Below, piece by piece: positions 8,184 through 17,498 of a stretch of DNA of 64,000 bases. Below the pieces are notes generated by a model that saw only the letters and a program-made list of their open reading frames with translations, searched no databases and had not been told where the DNA came from. Source of the DNA: an uncultured Granulosicoccus sp. (GTDB lineage: Bacteria; Pseudomonadota; Gammaproteobacteria; Granulosicoccales; Granulosicoccaceae); contig CANLXI010000012.1 in NCBI GenBank assembly GCA_947495035.1, forward strand, positions 124,001 through 188,000, written 5' to 3'. Positions within the stretch are counted from its first letter, which is position 1, and each line of letters begins with the position of its first letter. The position numbers were made by a program, and so were the translations under genes.

Positions 8184-9272
8184 ATGAGCCGCAAGGCGAG
8201 CAAAGCCAGAAGCATTACCAGCCGCGACGTGGCGGCGCTGGCCGGCGTCTCGCTGATGACGGTGTCGCGTACCTTGCGCACTCCCGAGATGGTGTCACCG
8301 GCGACCCGCAAGCGGGTTCAGTCGGCCGCACGCGAGCTCAACTACGTACCCGATCTGGCCGCAGGATCCCTGTCCAGCAAGCGAAGTGGACACGTGGCCG
8401 TCCTGTTGCCATCCCTGCGCCATGCCGGATTCCTGCGGACCGTCGATGGTCTGTCGGATACCTTGCGGGACAATGGCTACCACTTGCTGATCGGCGACTG
8501 CTACTACTCCGTCGAGCAACAACTGGAACTGCTGCGCATGTTGCTGGGCCGCCGTCCGGAGGCCATCGTGCTGATCTCGGGCCTGGATTCGCCCGCCGCA
8601 CAGGATCTGCTGGCACGCGCCGACATTCCCGTCGTCGAGACCTGGCACTGGCCGGACGAACCGCGCAATCGGGTGGTCGGCTTCTCTCAGTTCGATGTGG
8701 GGCATGCCATGGCCCGATCCCTGATCGAGCAGGGCCATGTCCACATCGGCTTTCTGGGCGCTCTGGGGCCGTATGATCCGAACGGGGAACAGCGGCGGCA
8801 GGGACATCTGAGCGCGCTACGCGATGCCGGTCTGCGCAGCGACATCCAGGCTTCCATCGGCAAGGCGCCGATGGAAATCGAGGACGGTGCCAAGGGGGCC
8901 TCCCTGCTGCTGGATCGCTTTCCGGAGATGGATGCCCTGGCCTGTGCGTCGGACATGACGGCACTGGGTGTGCTGCATGAGTGCCGTCGACGCGACTGTG
9001 TGGTCCCGCAACAACTCGCTGTAGCCGGCTTCGGCGATTTCGACTTCGCCCCCTACCTGCATCCCTCTCTCACCAGTGTTCGCCTGCCCAGTTATCGCAT
9101 CGGCCAGCAGGCGGCACAGCTTATCATGGCCACCATCAATGGCGAGACGCCACCACCCGTGCCTCACTGCAACCTCGGGTTCGAGCTGGTCCACCGACAA
9201 AGCACCGGGCACGACGGTGAGCTCATGACGTATTCTTCCTCTACCCCTGACCCCGGCCAACCCAAGGTGTGA
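8184..9272 (+). CDS. LacI-family transcriptional repressor (GntR-like)
   Basis: 362-residue repressor. The N-terminal HTH TSRDVAALAGVSLMTVSRTL and hinge SPATRKRVQSAARELNYVPD are typical of LacI, and a periplasmic-binding-like sensor domain fills residues 65-340. Overall it resembles the gluconate repressor GntR of enteric bacteria, and its gene overlaps the region before gluconokinase, supporting gluconate or gluconate 6-phosphate as effector. A short extra C-terminal tail (TYSSSTPDPGQPKV) is not conserved in the family. It probably represses the divergent lactonase and its own operon through the dyad at 8048-8061. Confidence 0.92.
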   Translation: MSRKASKARSITSRDVAALAGVSLMTVSRTLRTPEMVSPATRKRVQSAARELNYVPDLAAGSLSSKRSGHVAVLLPSLRHAGFLRTVDGLSDTLRDNGYHLLIGDCYYSVEQQLELLRMLLGRRPEAIVLISGLDSPAAQDLLARADIPVVETWHWPDEPRNRVVGFSQFDVGHAMARSLIEQGHVHIGFLGALGPYDPNGEQRRQGHLSALRDAGLRSDIQASIGKAPMEIEDGAKGASLLLDRFPEMDALACASDMTALGVLHECRRRDCVVPQQLAVAGFGDFDFAPYLHPSLTSVRLPSYRIGQQAAQLIMATINGETPPPVPHCNLGFELVHRQSTGHDGELMTYSSSTPDPGQPKV

Positions 9273-9277
9273 CGCCC

Positions 9278-9844
9278 ATGATGACTGAAGCAGAAACGGC
9301 AACGCTCGACGCCTCACCCGGCAGCCCATTGATCGTGGTGGTCATGGGGGTCAGTGGCTGCGGCAAATCCAGCGTGGCAGAACAACTGGCCAGTGATCTG
9401 CAGGCTCACTTCAAGGATGGTGATGAGCTGCACCCCGCCAGCAATATCGACAAGATGGCCGCCGGCACGCCCTTGACCGATGAGGACCGACAACCCTGGC
9501 TGGAAGATGTCGCCCGTTACGCGGCGAACCAGGCCGCGCAGCATGGCATCTGTGTCATCGCCTGCTCGGCCCTGAAACAGCGCTATCGGCAAACCCTGAA
9601 TACAGCCGGACAGGTGGTGTATGTCTTTCTCGAGGGCTCACGCGATCTGATTGCCTCGCGCATGCATCTGCGCACCGGACACTTCATGCCCGAAACCCTG
9701 CTCGATAGCCAGTTCGCTGCCCTGGAGGATCCGCGTCAGGAAGACAATGTGGTGACAGTCAGCATCGATGCAGACATCCAGAGCATCTCGCGCAATGCCG
9801 TTGCGGCGCTGCAGGCTGGCGGCTATGCAACCAGGCAGCGCTGA
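9278..9844 (+). CDS. gntK: gluconokinase
   Basis: 188-residue cytoplasmic kinase that phosphorylates gluconate to 6-phosphogluconate. The Walker A loop is GVSGCGKSS, followed by the GntK-specific FKDGDELHP and MAAGTPLTDEDRQPWL, and later SALKQRYR and HLRTGHFMP. I use the ATG at 9278 because AAGG ends 10 bases before it; the GTG at 9269 overlapping the repressor stop and the ATG at 9281 are alternatives. It is the second gene of a run repressor-kinase-2-hydroxyacid dehydrogenase-6-phosphogluconate dehydrogenase, a self-contained gluconate route into the pentose phosphate pathway. Confidence 0.95.
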   Translation: MMTEAETATLDASPGSPLIVVVMGVSGCGKSSVAEQLASDLQAHFKDGDELHPASNIDKMAAGTPLTDEDRQPWLEDVARYAANQAAQHGICVIACSALKQRYRQTLNTAGQVVYVFLEGSRDLIASRMHLRTGHFMPETLLDSQFAALEDPRQEDNVVTVSIDADIQSISRNAVAALQAGGYATRQR

Positions 9845-9925
9845 CACGCCACCTGCGGATACAGCGCCTGCCTCCTTTCGAACGTCCCCGCCTTGCTGTC
9901 GGGGCCTTGCACCGGAACCCGCGTC

Positions 9926-10870
9926 ATGAGTCACACTCTCCTGCTGATCGGACCCCTGCTGCCTTCCGTGGTGAGCACTCTGGAATCCAGCTACACGCTC
10001 CATCGTTACTGGCAGAGCGAAGACAAGGATGCCTTGCTGGCCGATATCGCCGATGACTGCGTCGCCGTGGTCACCGATGGTGGTAGTGGTGTCTCGGCAG
10101 ACATTCTGAAAAAACTGCCGCGGGTGAAGATCGTATCCGTCTTCGGCGTCGGAGTCGACGCCGTCGATCTGGACTACTGTCGCGACCACGGCATCAACGT
10201 CAGCAACACACCGGATGTCCTGAGCGATGATGTGGCCGACATGGCCATGGCGCTGGCTCTGGCCGTGTCGCGCAAGCTGATCGTCGGTGATCAGTACGCC
10301 CGCGCCGGCAAATGGCCGGTTTCGGGCGCGATGTCACTGTCACGCCGCGTCATGGGCAAACGTGCCGGCATCTATGGCATGGGCAGCATCGGCAAGGCGC
10401 TGGCACAGCGACTGGAAGGCTTCCGCATGCCCATCAGCTACTGCAACCGCAGTCCACGCAGCGATTCCGGACACTACACATTCGTGGCCTCGCTGCAAGA
10501 GCTGGCCCGCCAAGTGGACTATCTGTTCGTCACCGCCGCTGCCACGTCGGGCACCATCGGTTCGATCAACGCCACGGTTCTCGATGCTCTGGGTCCCGAC
10601 GGATATCTGATCAACGTGTCTCGCGGCACTCTGGTTGATGAATCCGCACTGCTTTCGAGCCTGCAGGAAAAACGCATCGCTGGTGCCGGCCTTGATGTGT
10701 TTGCCAATGAACCGATCATCCCGGAAGCCTTCTTCTCATTGGAGAACGTCGTCCTGCAGCCACACAATGCCAGCGGTACCCGGGAGACACGGGAAGCCAT
10801 GGGCAAACTGGTATTGGACAATCTGGCAGCACATTTCGCTGGCCAGCCCTTGCTGACAGCCGTCACCTGA
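9926..10870 (+). CDS. D-isomer-specific 2-hydroxyacid dehydrogenase (2-ketogluconate reductase-like)
   Basis: 314-residue NAD(P)-dependent oxidoreductase. The Rossmann motif is GIYGMGSIGKALAQR, and the catalytic triad is visible as Arg in SRGTLVDE, Glu in DVFANEP and His in QPHNASGT. Start at ATG 9926 gives the standard N-terminus; the in-frame codon at 9893 would add 11 residues without a better ribosome site. The family includes glyoxylate/hydroxypyruvate and 2-ketogluconate reductases. Its position between gluconokinase and gnd favours reduction of 2-keto-D-gluconate to gluconate, which is inferred from context rather than specific residues. Confidence 0.88.
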   Translation: MSHTLLLIGPLLPSVVSTLESSYTLHRYWQSEDKDALLADIADDCVAVVTDGGSGVSADILKKLPRVKIVSVFGVGVDAVDLDYCRDHGINVSNTPDVLSDDVADMAMALALAVSRKLIVGDQYARAGKWPVSGAMSLSRRVMGKRAGIYGMGSIGKALAQRLEGFRMPISYCNRSPRSDSGHYTFVASLQELARQVDYLFVTAAATSGTIGSINATVLDALGPDGYLINVSRGTLVDESALLSSLQEKRIAGAGLDVFANEPIIPEAFFSLENVVLQPHNASGTRETREAMGKLVLDNLAAHFAGQPLLTAVT

Positions 10871-10928
10871 GCCGGCCTGTTACCATTCCCTACTTCAGCA
10901 TTCCACAGATTCAAGGCCACAGGTTGGC

Positions 10929-10933
10929 AGGAG
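10929..10933 (+). promoter_or_regulatory. Shine-Dalgarno site that favours a GTG start for gnd
   Basis: AGGAG lies 7 bases before GTG at 10941 but only 1 base before ATG at 10935. Normal spacing therefore selects the GTG, giving an N-terminus that starts MSASADIAVIGLAVMGQN, as in other Gnd proteins. Confidence 0.65.
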
Positions 10934-10940
10934 CATGTAC

Positions 10941-12389
10941 GTGAGCGCATCAGCAGATATTGCCGTCATCGGACTGGCCGTCATGGGTCAGAATCTCATT
11001 CTCAACATGAACGATAATGGATTCAAGGTCGTGGCATTCAACCGGACCCATGCCAAGACGCAGGAATTCCTGAACGGGCCAGCGAAGGACACACAGATCA
11101 TCGGCGCGCAGACGCTGGAAGAACTGGTTGCCTCACTGGCCAGCCCACGCAAGATCATGCTGATGGTCAAGGCCGGCCCTGCCGTCGACGCCGTCATCGA
11201 AGAGCTGGTCGACTTGCTGGACAAGGGCGACATCATCATCGATGGTGGCAATTCGAACTTCGAGGATTCCGAGCGTCGTGCGGCAGAACTGGCGGACAAG
11301 GGTCTGCTGTTTGTCGGCAGTGGCGTCTCCGGCGGTGAGGAAGGCGCCCGACACGGCCCCTCCCTGATGCCCGGCGGCCACAAGGAAGCCTGGCCGCATC
11401 TGAAGCCGATCTTCCAGTCCATCGCCGCCAAGACCGATGCCGGCGAGCCCTGCTGCGACTGGGTCGGCGATGGCGGGGCGGGGCATTTCGTCAAGATGGT
11501 GCACAATGGAATCGAGTACGGCGACATGCAACTCATCTGCGAAGCCTATGACTTCATGCAGAACGGCCTGGGCATGGACAATGAGGCCATGCAAGCGACC
11601 TTCGCCGAATGGAACAAGGGGGCTCTGGACAGTTATCTGATCGAGATAACTGCCGACATCCTGGGCTTCAAGGATGGCGATACCTACGTCGTTGACACCA
11701 TCATGGACCGCGCTGGTCAGAAGGGCACCGGCAAATGGACCGGCATCAACGCGCTGGAACTCGGCATACCCCTGACGCTCATCGGTGAAGCGGTATTCGC
11801 ACGCGCCCTGTCAGCCATCAAGGAAGAACGTGTCACGGCCTCCGGCGTATTGCAAGGGCCCGCCGTCCAGTCCACCGGAGCCCCGTCGGAATGGGTGGAT
11901 GCGCTGGGCGAAGCTCTGTTTGCAGCCAAGATCATCTCCTATACCCAAGGCTACATGCTGATGCGCGCTGCCGCCGAGGAATACCAGTGGGACTTGCAGT
12001 ACGGTTCCATCGCACAGATGTGGCGTGGTGGCTGCATCATCCGTTCGGCCTTTCTCGACGACATCAAGGCGGCCTACGACAAGTCCCCCGAGCTGGCCAA
12101 TCTGCTGCTCGATGACTACTTCCGCGACCGCATTCACGAAACACAGGGTAGCTGGCGCCGGGTGATCGGTGAAGCCGTCAGTCGGGGTATTCCGGTGCCG
12201 GCCATGAGTGCGGCCCTGTCATTCTATGACGGTTATCGCAGTGCTCGCCTGCCAGCCAATCTGCTGCAGGCGCAACGTGATTATTTCGGTGCGCACACCT
12301 ATCAGAAAGTGGATGGGGATGGCAGCTGGCACCACACCGACTGGATCGGCAGCGGTTCGTCGGTGTCAAGCAGCACCTACGACGCCTGA
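10941..12389 (+). CDS. gnd: 6-phosphogluconate dehydrogenase, decarboxylating
   Basis: 482-residue cytoplasmic enzyme converting 6-phosphogluconate to ribulose 5-phosphate with NADP+ reduction. The N-terminal nucleotide-binding motif is GLAVMGQNL. Substrate-site motifs SGVSGGEEGARHGPSLMPGG and KMVHNGIEYGDMQ are intact, and the C-terminal DYFGAHTYQ tail matches the long bacterial form. The GTG start is chosen from the AGGAG spacing. It closes the gluconate module begun at the lactonase and kinase genes. Confidence 0.96.
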   Translation: MSASADIAVIGLAVMGQNLILNMNDNGFKVVAFNRTHAKTQEFLNGPAKDTQIIGAQTLEELVASLASPRKIMLMVKAGPAVDAVIEELVDLLDKGDIIIDGGNSNFEDSERRAAELADKGLLFVGSGVSGGEEGARHGPSLMPGGHKEAWPHLKPIFQSIAAKTDAGEPCCDWVGDGGAGHFVKMVHNGIEYGDMQLICEAYDFMQNGLGMDNEAMQATFAEWNKGALDSYLIEITADILGFKDGDTYVVDTIMDRAGQKGTGKWTGINALELGIPLTLIGEAVFARALSAIKEERVTASGVLQGPAVQSTGAPSEWVDALGEALFAAKIISYTQGYMLMRAAAEEYQWDLQYGSIAQMWRGGCIIRSAFLDDIKAAYDKSPELANLLLDDYFRDRIHETQGSWRRVIGEAVSRGIPVPAMSAALSFYDGYRSARLPANLLQAQRDYFGAHTYQKVDGDGSWHHTDWIGSGSSVSSSTYDA

Positions 12390-12419
12390 GCCTCGCCGCA
12401 GCTGAACCGCTGCAGAATC

Positions 12420-12456
12420 GGATGGTTCGCGAAGCCTGTCGCATCGTGAACCATCC
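12420..12456. terminator. inverted repeat between convergent gnd and HAD genes
   Basis: GGATGGTTC (12420-12428) and GAACCATCC (12448-12456) form a 9-bp perfect stem with a 19-base loop. It lies 30 bases after the gnd stop and 64 bases after the convergent HAD gene stop. There is no T-run, so it may be a Rho-dependent or bidirectional 3'-end hairpin. Confidence 0.4.
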
Positions 12457-12519
12457 GGCTCGCCCCTCTACCCGCCATCATGCGAGCACTCGGCGCCACG
12501 CTTCGCCAACGAATCACTG

Positions 12520-13131
12520 TCAGGGGAGTGCATCCACGGCATCGATGACCGAGCGGGGAGACTCCACCAGGACGGTTTGCAAGCCGACTCGAGCAGCGCC
12601 CTCGATGTTTTCAGGCGTATCGTCGAAGAAGAGTATGTTCTGCAGAGGCGTGCCGATGGAACGCGAGATGTATTCGAATGCCTCAGCGTCAGGCTTGCGC
12701 AAGCCGATCTCGGAGGACACGAACAGATGCCGGAACGTCTGTCGAATACGTGGATGCACCGTGTCCCAGTACACCTGATGAGTCGCATTGGTATTGGTGA
12801 AACCATCACAGGGATAACGATGACTGATGGCCTGAATGGCATCCAGTGCCTCCGTGATCTCATCGCCGAAGATGGCATTCCAGGCTGCAACGATGTCGGC
12901 ATCGGCAGCGTCGAGTTTCAGCTGTTCGCGCAGATGCTGCAGATACGCGGCTTCACCGAGCAAGCCTCTTTCATGCTGCCGGTAGGCTTCGTCCATGGAG
13001 AAACGTTGGCGAATGGCCTGTAATGGCAAGGCGCTGAGTCCTTCCATTGCCTGGAAGACCTTGCCGAAGTCCACCTCCAGAACAACCCCGCCCATATCGA
13101 ACAACAGTGCTTCAACGTGTGGTGATGACAA
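12520..13131 (-). CDS. HAD-superfamily hydrolase
   Basis: 203-residue HAD phosphatase-like protein. Motif I is LFDMGGVVLEVDF, in which the second Asp of the classical DxD is replaced by Gly, as in the DLGGV-type subgroup. Motif II lies near GFTNTNATH, motif III is the Lys in GLRKPDAEAFEYI, and motif IV is FFDDTPENIEGA. An AGGAGG (13141-13146) sits 9 bases before TTG 13131, so I prefer that start over ATG 13164. Substrate is unknown; alpha-D-glucose-1-phosphatase-like and haloacid dehalogenase-like relatives share this motif pattern. It converges on gnd. Confidence 0.87.
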   Translation of the reverse strand: MSSPHVEALLFDMGGVVLEVDFGKVFQAMEGLSALPLQAIRQRFSMDEAYRQHERGLLGEAAYLQHLREQLKLDAADADIVAAWNAIFGDEITEALDAIQAISHRYPCDGFTNTNATHQVYWDTVHPRIRQTFRHLFVSSEIGLRKPDAEAFEYISRSIGTPLQNILFFDDTPENIEGAARVGLQTVLVESPRSVIDAVDALP

Positions 13132-13140
13132 TGCCTGTCC

Positions 13141-13146
13141 CCTCCT
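13141..13146 (-). promoter_or_regulatory. strong Shine-Dalgarno selecting a TTG start for the HAD gene
   Basis: The minus strand reads AGGAGG, a full anti-SD match, 9 bases before TTG at 13131. The ATG at 13164 has only AAGG upstream and would place this AGGAGG inside the gene. Confidence 0.6.
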
Positions 13147-13416
13147 GATTTTCCAACAGGCCATGCCTTGCCCGATGCAGGGTCATGCCTGTGCCGATCC
13201 CGCAAGATAGCAGAACGCCCCCTTGAACAACAGAATTCTGGCAAGTTGAATCAATCTTTGAGACACTTGAGCGATGGCCTGCGGCTGGAAGAGCAGCAGG
13301 CGGCGTCCGGGCCAATGCCAGTCGAGCATGCCGGGCAACTGCCACCAGACACGAGCTCAAGGCCACAGAGCGATCGGATTTCTCCACAATGTGTTCCCGA
13401 CAACCGAGGATTCAGC

Positions 13417-14406
13417 ATGATCAAGAAGTTTTTCGGAATGACTCCACTGAGCCTGGCACTGGCAGGCAGCCTGATGATGACCCACGCTGCTCAGGCAGCC
13501 GACCCCGTCACGGTTTATACGGCAGCACCACAAACCATCGTTGATGAGCTGGTGCCCCTGTTTACCGAACAGACCGGGATTGACGTCGATATTGTCAAGG
13601 CTGGCACCGGGGAGCTCATCAACCGTATCAAGGCCGAAGGAGAAGGCAAGGGTGCGGATGTCATCTGGAGTGTCGGTGGCGAAGTGCTCGATTTCAACGC
13701 GAATCTGTTCGAAACCTATGAACCGGCCGAGGCTGACAAGATCAATCCAGCCATGCGTACCAGCACCTGGCTGCCATTTACTGCCGTCGTCAGTGTGTTC
13801 ATCGTCAATCCGGAAGAACTCGACGACAAGCCGGCCCCTGCCAGCTGGGCGGACCTGGCCAAGCCTGACTACCTGGAAATGATCTCCTCGGCAAGAGCCG
13901 ATAAATCCGGTTCATCCTATATCCAGCTGGCCACCGTGATTCAGGCCTTCGGGGAAGAAAAGGGTTGGGAGATATACAAGGGCATCCTCACCAACTTCAT
14001 TCTGTCCAACAGTTCCGGCGCGGTACCGAAGTTCGTCAATGATGGAGAACTGCCCATTGGCGTCACACTGGAAGATGCCGCGCTGCGCTACAAGCTGGGT
14101 GGCGGCCCCGTGGAGATTGTCTATCCCAGCGATGGCACCTCCATCGTGCCCGATGGCATGGCACTGCTCAAGGGCGCTGCCAACGCTGACGGTGGCAAGC
14201 AGTTTCTCGACTTCATGACGTCTGCAACCGCTCAGGAAGTGGTGGCATCCGTTGGTCGCAGACCGATTCGCAGCGATGTCGACTCAGTGCCGGAACTGCT
14301 GCCCTTGTCCGACGTGCCGGCAATCGAGTATGACGCTGTCTGGGCGGCAGAGAACCGCGAACGCTTGCTGAAGCTCTGGTCGGACTTGGTACTCGAGGTG
14401 CAGTAG
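13417..14406 (+). CDS. ABC transporter substrate-binding protein, Fe(III)/2-aminoethylphosphonate type
   Basis: 329-residue periplasmic binding protein of the FbpA/AfuA-like SBP_bac_1/6 group. A signal peptide covers residues 1-27 (cleavage after HAAQA) and the mature protein opens DPVTVYTAAPQTIVDELVPL, typical of ferric-iron binders. Start at ATG 13417 is supported by GAGGA 6 bases upstream. It is the first gene of a complete importer with the ATPase at 14590 and the permease at 15690, separated from them by a strong hairpin. Iron is the most likely ligand, but aminoethylphosphonate- and thiamine-type relatives are close and the ligand is not settled. Confidence 0.9.
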   Translation: MIKKFFGMTPLSLALAGSLMMTHAAQAADPVTVYTAAPQTIVDELVPLFTEQTGIDVDIVKAGTGELINRIKAEGEGKGADVIWSVGGEVLDFNANLFETYEPAEADKINPAMRTSTWLPFTAVVSVFIVNPEELDDKPAPASWADLAKPDYLEMISSARADKSGSSYIQLATVIQAFGEEKGWEIYKGILTNFILSNSSGAVPKFVNDGELPIGVTLEDAALRYKLGGGPVEIVYPSDGTSIVPDGMALLKGAANADGGKQFLDFMTSATAQEVVASVGRRPIRSDVDSVPELLPLSDVPAIEYDAVWAAENRERLLKLWSDLVLEVQ

Positions 14407-14428
14407 TCTTCGAGCACGCATCCCGAGA

Positions 14429-14466
14429 CTGTCACGCAGCATGACGTATGCCATGCTGCGTGACAG
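14429..14466 (+). other. 15-bp intercistronic hairpin between binding-protein and ATPase genes
   Basis: CTGTCACGCAGCATG (14429-14443) pairs perfectly with CATGCTGCGTGACAG (14452-14466) around an 8-base loop, 22 bases after the binding-protein stop. There is no T-run afterwards, so it is better explained as an mRNA-stabilising or processing stem that gives excess binding protein than as a full terminator. Similar stems follow binding-protein genes in other ABC operons. Confidence 0.7.
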
Positions 14467-14589
14467 GCAGCCGAGATCGTATGTCTGGCGGCCGCGCGCC
14501 TCCAGGCACCTGGCCATTCCCTGAGCAGCACTGGCTATTGCAAGCCTGAGCATCGCCCCTTCACACTGCAGACCCAGGCACTTCTCTCC

Positions 14590-15693
14590 GTGGCAAACGT
14601 TTTCATCGACCGAGTCAAGAAAAGTTATGGCAATGTCGTTGCATTGCACGACATCACTCTTGATATTCCTTCAGGATCCTTCTTTACTCTGCTGGGCCCC
14701 AGTGGGTGCGGGAAAACCACCTTGCTGCGCACCATTGCAGGCTTTCATCATCAGGATCAGGGCAGCATCAGCGTCGGTGAGCAGGTGCTTGATGCCATTC
14801 CCGTACATCGCCGGGACATCGGCATGGTGTTCCAGGACTACGCCATCTTTCCTCATCTGTCAGTCAGAGACAATATCGCTTTCGGCTTGCGCCAGCGCAA
14901 GGTGTCACGGGCGGATGTGAAGACACGCGTTGCCGATATTCTTCGGGTGGTGCAGCTTGAACATCTGGCGGACCGCATGCCTCATGAGCTCAGTGGCGGG
15001 CAGCAACAGCGTGTTGGCCTGGCGCGCGCGCTGGTCACACGGCCCAAGGTGCTGCTGATGGACGAACCCCTGTCCAATCTGGATGCACAACTGCGAATCG
15101 ACCTGCGACGCGAGCTTCGCTCCCTGCAACAGGAGCTGGGGATCACGACCATCTATGTCACCCACGATCAGGAAGAAGCCCTGGAAATGTCCGATCATGT
15201 CTGTGTCATGTATCAGGGTGTGATTCAACAGGCGGCCAACCCCTGGACCATCTATCAGGAACCTGCCAATCGATTCGTCGCCTCCTTCGTCGGCACCAAC
15301 AACTTCGTACCCATCCGGCTCAGGGAAGGCAAGCCATTTCTGGGAGACCAGCCCATTGGCGACATCCGGAATCTGCCAGACGCACCGGACGGCTCGACCA
15401 TCGTCGCGTCCATCCGCCCTGAGCATGTCGCCCTGCACACAGGGCCTGCCATCGCGCAGGACGAATGCGAGTCGACCGAGTTCGTTCACCTTGCTGCCAC
15501 CTTGCGCTACCAGAGCTTTGCAGGACGCGAGTTGCGTCTGACCGCGGGTCTCACGGATGATATCGAGGTTCAGTTCATCACCGAACCCCGACCCGATTAC
15601 CTGAACCTGGCACCCCGGTCGCCGATCACCTTGCGTGTACGGCGTGATCGTATCGGACTCTATGCGGACGGGGATACGGGAGTACGCCTGTGA
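14590..15693 (+). CDS. ABC transporter ATP-binding protein (FbpC/PotA type)
   Basis: 367-residue ATPase of an importer. Walker A is GPSGCGKTT, the Q-loop follows in GMVFQDYAIFP, the signature is LSGGQQQR, Walker B is VLLMDEP with downstream Asp, and the switch His is in YVTHDQEEALEMSD. Residues from about 240 form the C-terminal TOBE-like regulatory domain found in Fbp/Pot/Mal ATPases. Translation starts at GTG 14590; no strong SD is visible, consistent with reading through from the upstream gene. Its stop overlaps the permease start, so the two are translationally coupled. Confidence 0.93.
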   Translation: MANVFIDRVKKSYGNVVALHDITLDIPSGSFFTLLGPSGCGKTTLLRTIAGFHHQDQGSISVGEQVLDAIPVHRRDIGMVFQDYAIFPHLSVRDNIAFGLRQRKVSRADVKTRVADILRVVQLEHLADRMPHELSGGQQQRVGLARALVTRPKVLLMDEPLSNLDAQLRIDLRRELRSLQQELGITTIYVTHDQEEALEMSDHVCVMYQGVIQQAANPWTIYQEPANRFVASFVGTNNFVPIRLREGKPFLGDQPIGDIRNLPDAPDGSTIVASIRPEHVALHTGPAIAQDECESTEFVHLAATLRYQSFAGRELRLTAGLTDDIEVQFITEPRPDYLNLAPRSPITLRVRRDRIGLYADGDTGVRL

Positions 15694-17357
15694 TGCCAGC
15701 CACGCGACTCCGACAGTGGCGCCCGGATTTCTGGGGCATGGTCCTGCTTGCCACGCTGGCACTGATCACCACCCTGCTGTTTCTACCGGTTGGCAAGGTG
15801 TTCCTATTGAGCTTCACCGATGCCGAAACGGGGCAGTACACGCTGGCCAACTATGCGCGCATTTTCAGCCACCAGTACTACATCAAGGCGCTGAACAACA
15901 CACTGATTGTCGGTGTGGCAGGCATGATCGGCGCCTGTCTTCTCGGCGTTCCGCTGGCCTACTGCATGTCCCGCTACCACATTCCGGGAAAATCACTGAT
16001 TTCCACCCTTGCAGTACTGGCCCTGGTTTCCCCACCCTTCATCGGTGCCTATGCCTGGATCATGATATTCGGTGCCAATGGTGTCGTGACCAACTGGTTC
16101 GAGCTGATCGGTATCGAGACACCCACCATCTACGGCTACACCGGCATCATCCTGGTATTCAGCCTGAAGTTCTATCCCTTCGTCTACCTGATGACCGAAA
16201 GCGCCTTTACCTCCATCAACAAGTCGCTGGAGGAGGCTGCGGAAAATCTGGGCTGCACCCCTTTCCAGCGCTTCAGGAAGGTGACCTTGCCACTGGTATT
16301 CCCCGCTGTCAGCACCGGTGCCATTCTCAGCTTCGTCCTGTCGATTGCCGATTTCGGAACCCCCTCCATCATCGGGCGCAAGGTTCGCACCCTGTCGACG
16401 GTGGCCTATAGCCAATACACCTCCGAGCTGGGCGGGCCGCCGACACTGGCAGTGACCGTGTCGATGCTGATGATCGCCATCTCGATTGCCGCGCTTCTGC
16501 TGCAGCGCTACATCATTTCGAAAAAGCGCTACGCGAGCTCTCTGACAAACCTGTCCAGCCCGGTACGTCTGCGCGGCTGGCGCGCGGGCATCGTTTACAC
16601 TTTGTGCTTCTCCATCGTCATCATCAGCGTGCTGCCCTCGCTGGTTGTCGTCTATACCTCGTTTCTCGAAACCAGCGGCCCGGTCTTCACCGGCGGCTTC
16701 GGTCTGAGCAGCTATGCCCGTGTCATGAGCGAAATATCCCGCGCAGTCATCAACAGCTTCGTATTCGCTTCCATCGCGGTCATTCTCATCGCGCTGGTCA
16801 GCGGCATGATTTCCTACATCATCGTGCGACGCGAAGGCAGGATGGGTGGGTTCCTCGATACCATACTGATGGTGCCCTATCTGGTGCCGGGAATCGTCAT
16901 GGCAATCGGCTTTGTCACCACCTTCAATCGCTGGCCGGTTGACCTGGTGGCAACGGCAGCCATCATCATCCTGGTGGTATTCATACGCCGGCTGCCGTAT
17001 GGCGTTCGTTCAACCACAGCCAGTCTGCGACAGATAAAGCCCTCCATAGAAGAGGCGGCAGCAAGCCTCGGCGCCAGACCCTTCAATGTCTTCGTGCAGG
17101 TCACCACGCCCCTGATCATGCCGGGACTCATTGCCGGCGCCATGATGAGTTTCATCACCGCGATCAATGAATTGTCGTCCACGCTCATCCTGTACACCGG
17201 CAAGACCATCACTATGCCGGTCCATATCTACATCTCGGTACTCGACGGAGAGTTCGGGATTGCTGCGGCACTCTCCACCCTGTTGCTGGCCAGCACCGGC
17301 ATCTGTGTCTATATCGTGTTCCGGATAAGCCGAGGCAGCAAGAGCGCCTTCCTGTAG
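15693..17357 (+). CDS. ABC transporter permease, fused two-domain (FbpB type)
   Basis: 554-residue inner-membrane permease with two homologous halves, each holding about six membrane segments. Each half carries an EAA loop: KSLEEAAENLGCTPFQRF near residue 180 and PSIEEAAASLGARPFNVF near residue 450. Fused permeases of this length are typical of FbpB/AfuB ferric-iron and phosphonate importers. The ATG at 15693 shares bases with the ATPase TGA (TGATG overlap); a GTG at 15690 is an alternative one codon earlier. It completes the binding protein-ATPase-permease set. Confidence 0.93.
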   Translation: MPATRLRQWRPDFWGMVLLATLALITTLLFLPVGKVFLLSFTDAETGQYTLANYARIFSHQYYIKALNNTLIVGVAGMIGACLLGVPLAYCMSRYHIPGKSLISTLAVLALVSPPFIGAYAWIMIFGANGVVTNWFELIGIETPTIYGYTGIILVFSLKFYPFVYLMTESAFTSINKSLEEAAENLGCTPFQRFRKVTLPLVFPAVSTGAILSFVLSIADFGTPSIIGRKVRTLSTVAYSQYTSELGGPPTLAVTVSMLMIAISIAALLLQRYIISKKRYASSLTNLSSPVRLRGWRAGIVYTLCFSIVIISVLPSLVVVYTSFLETSGPVFTGGFGLSSYARVMSEISRAVINSFVFASIAVILIALVSGMISYIIVRREGRMGGFLDTILMVPYLVPGIVMAIGFVTTFNRWPVDLVATAAIIILVVFIRRLPYGVRSTTASLRQIKPSIEEAAASLGARPFNVFVQVTTPLIMPGLIAGAMMSFITAINELSSTLILYTGKTITMPVHIYISVLDGEFGIAAALSTLLLASTGICVYIVFRISRGSKSAFL

Positions 17358-17385
17358 GTACACCCCCGGCAACCGTCGTCCCTGC

Positions 17386-17428
17386 CTGCCGACCGGCGAG
17401 ATCCGCCGGCGGCCAGGCGGGTCGGCAG
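17386..17428. other. nested inverted repeat between convergent operons
   Basis: CTGCCGACC (17386-17394) and GGTCGGCAG (17420-17428) form a 9-bp stem, with a smaller GGCG-AGATC-CGCC hairpin inside. It lies 28 bases after the permease stop and before the convergent FtsX-type gene end. No T-run on either strand, so terminator function is tentative. Confidence 0.4.
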
Positions 17429-17498
17429 AAGCAAGGTCGGAACCTGCCGACACCGATGTCGCAGATCGTTGTGACAGCAAGCGAGCCAGCGTCGTTCT

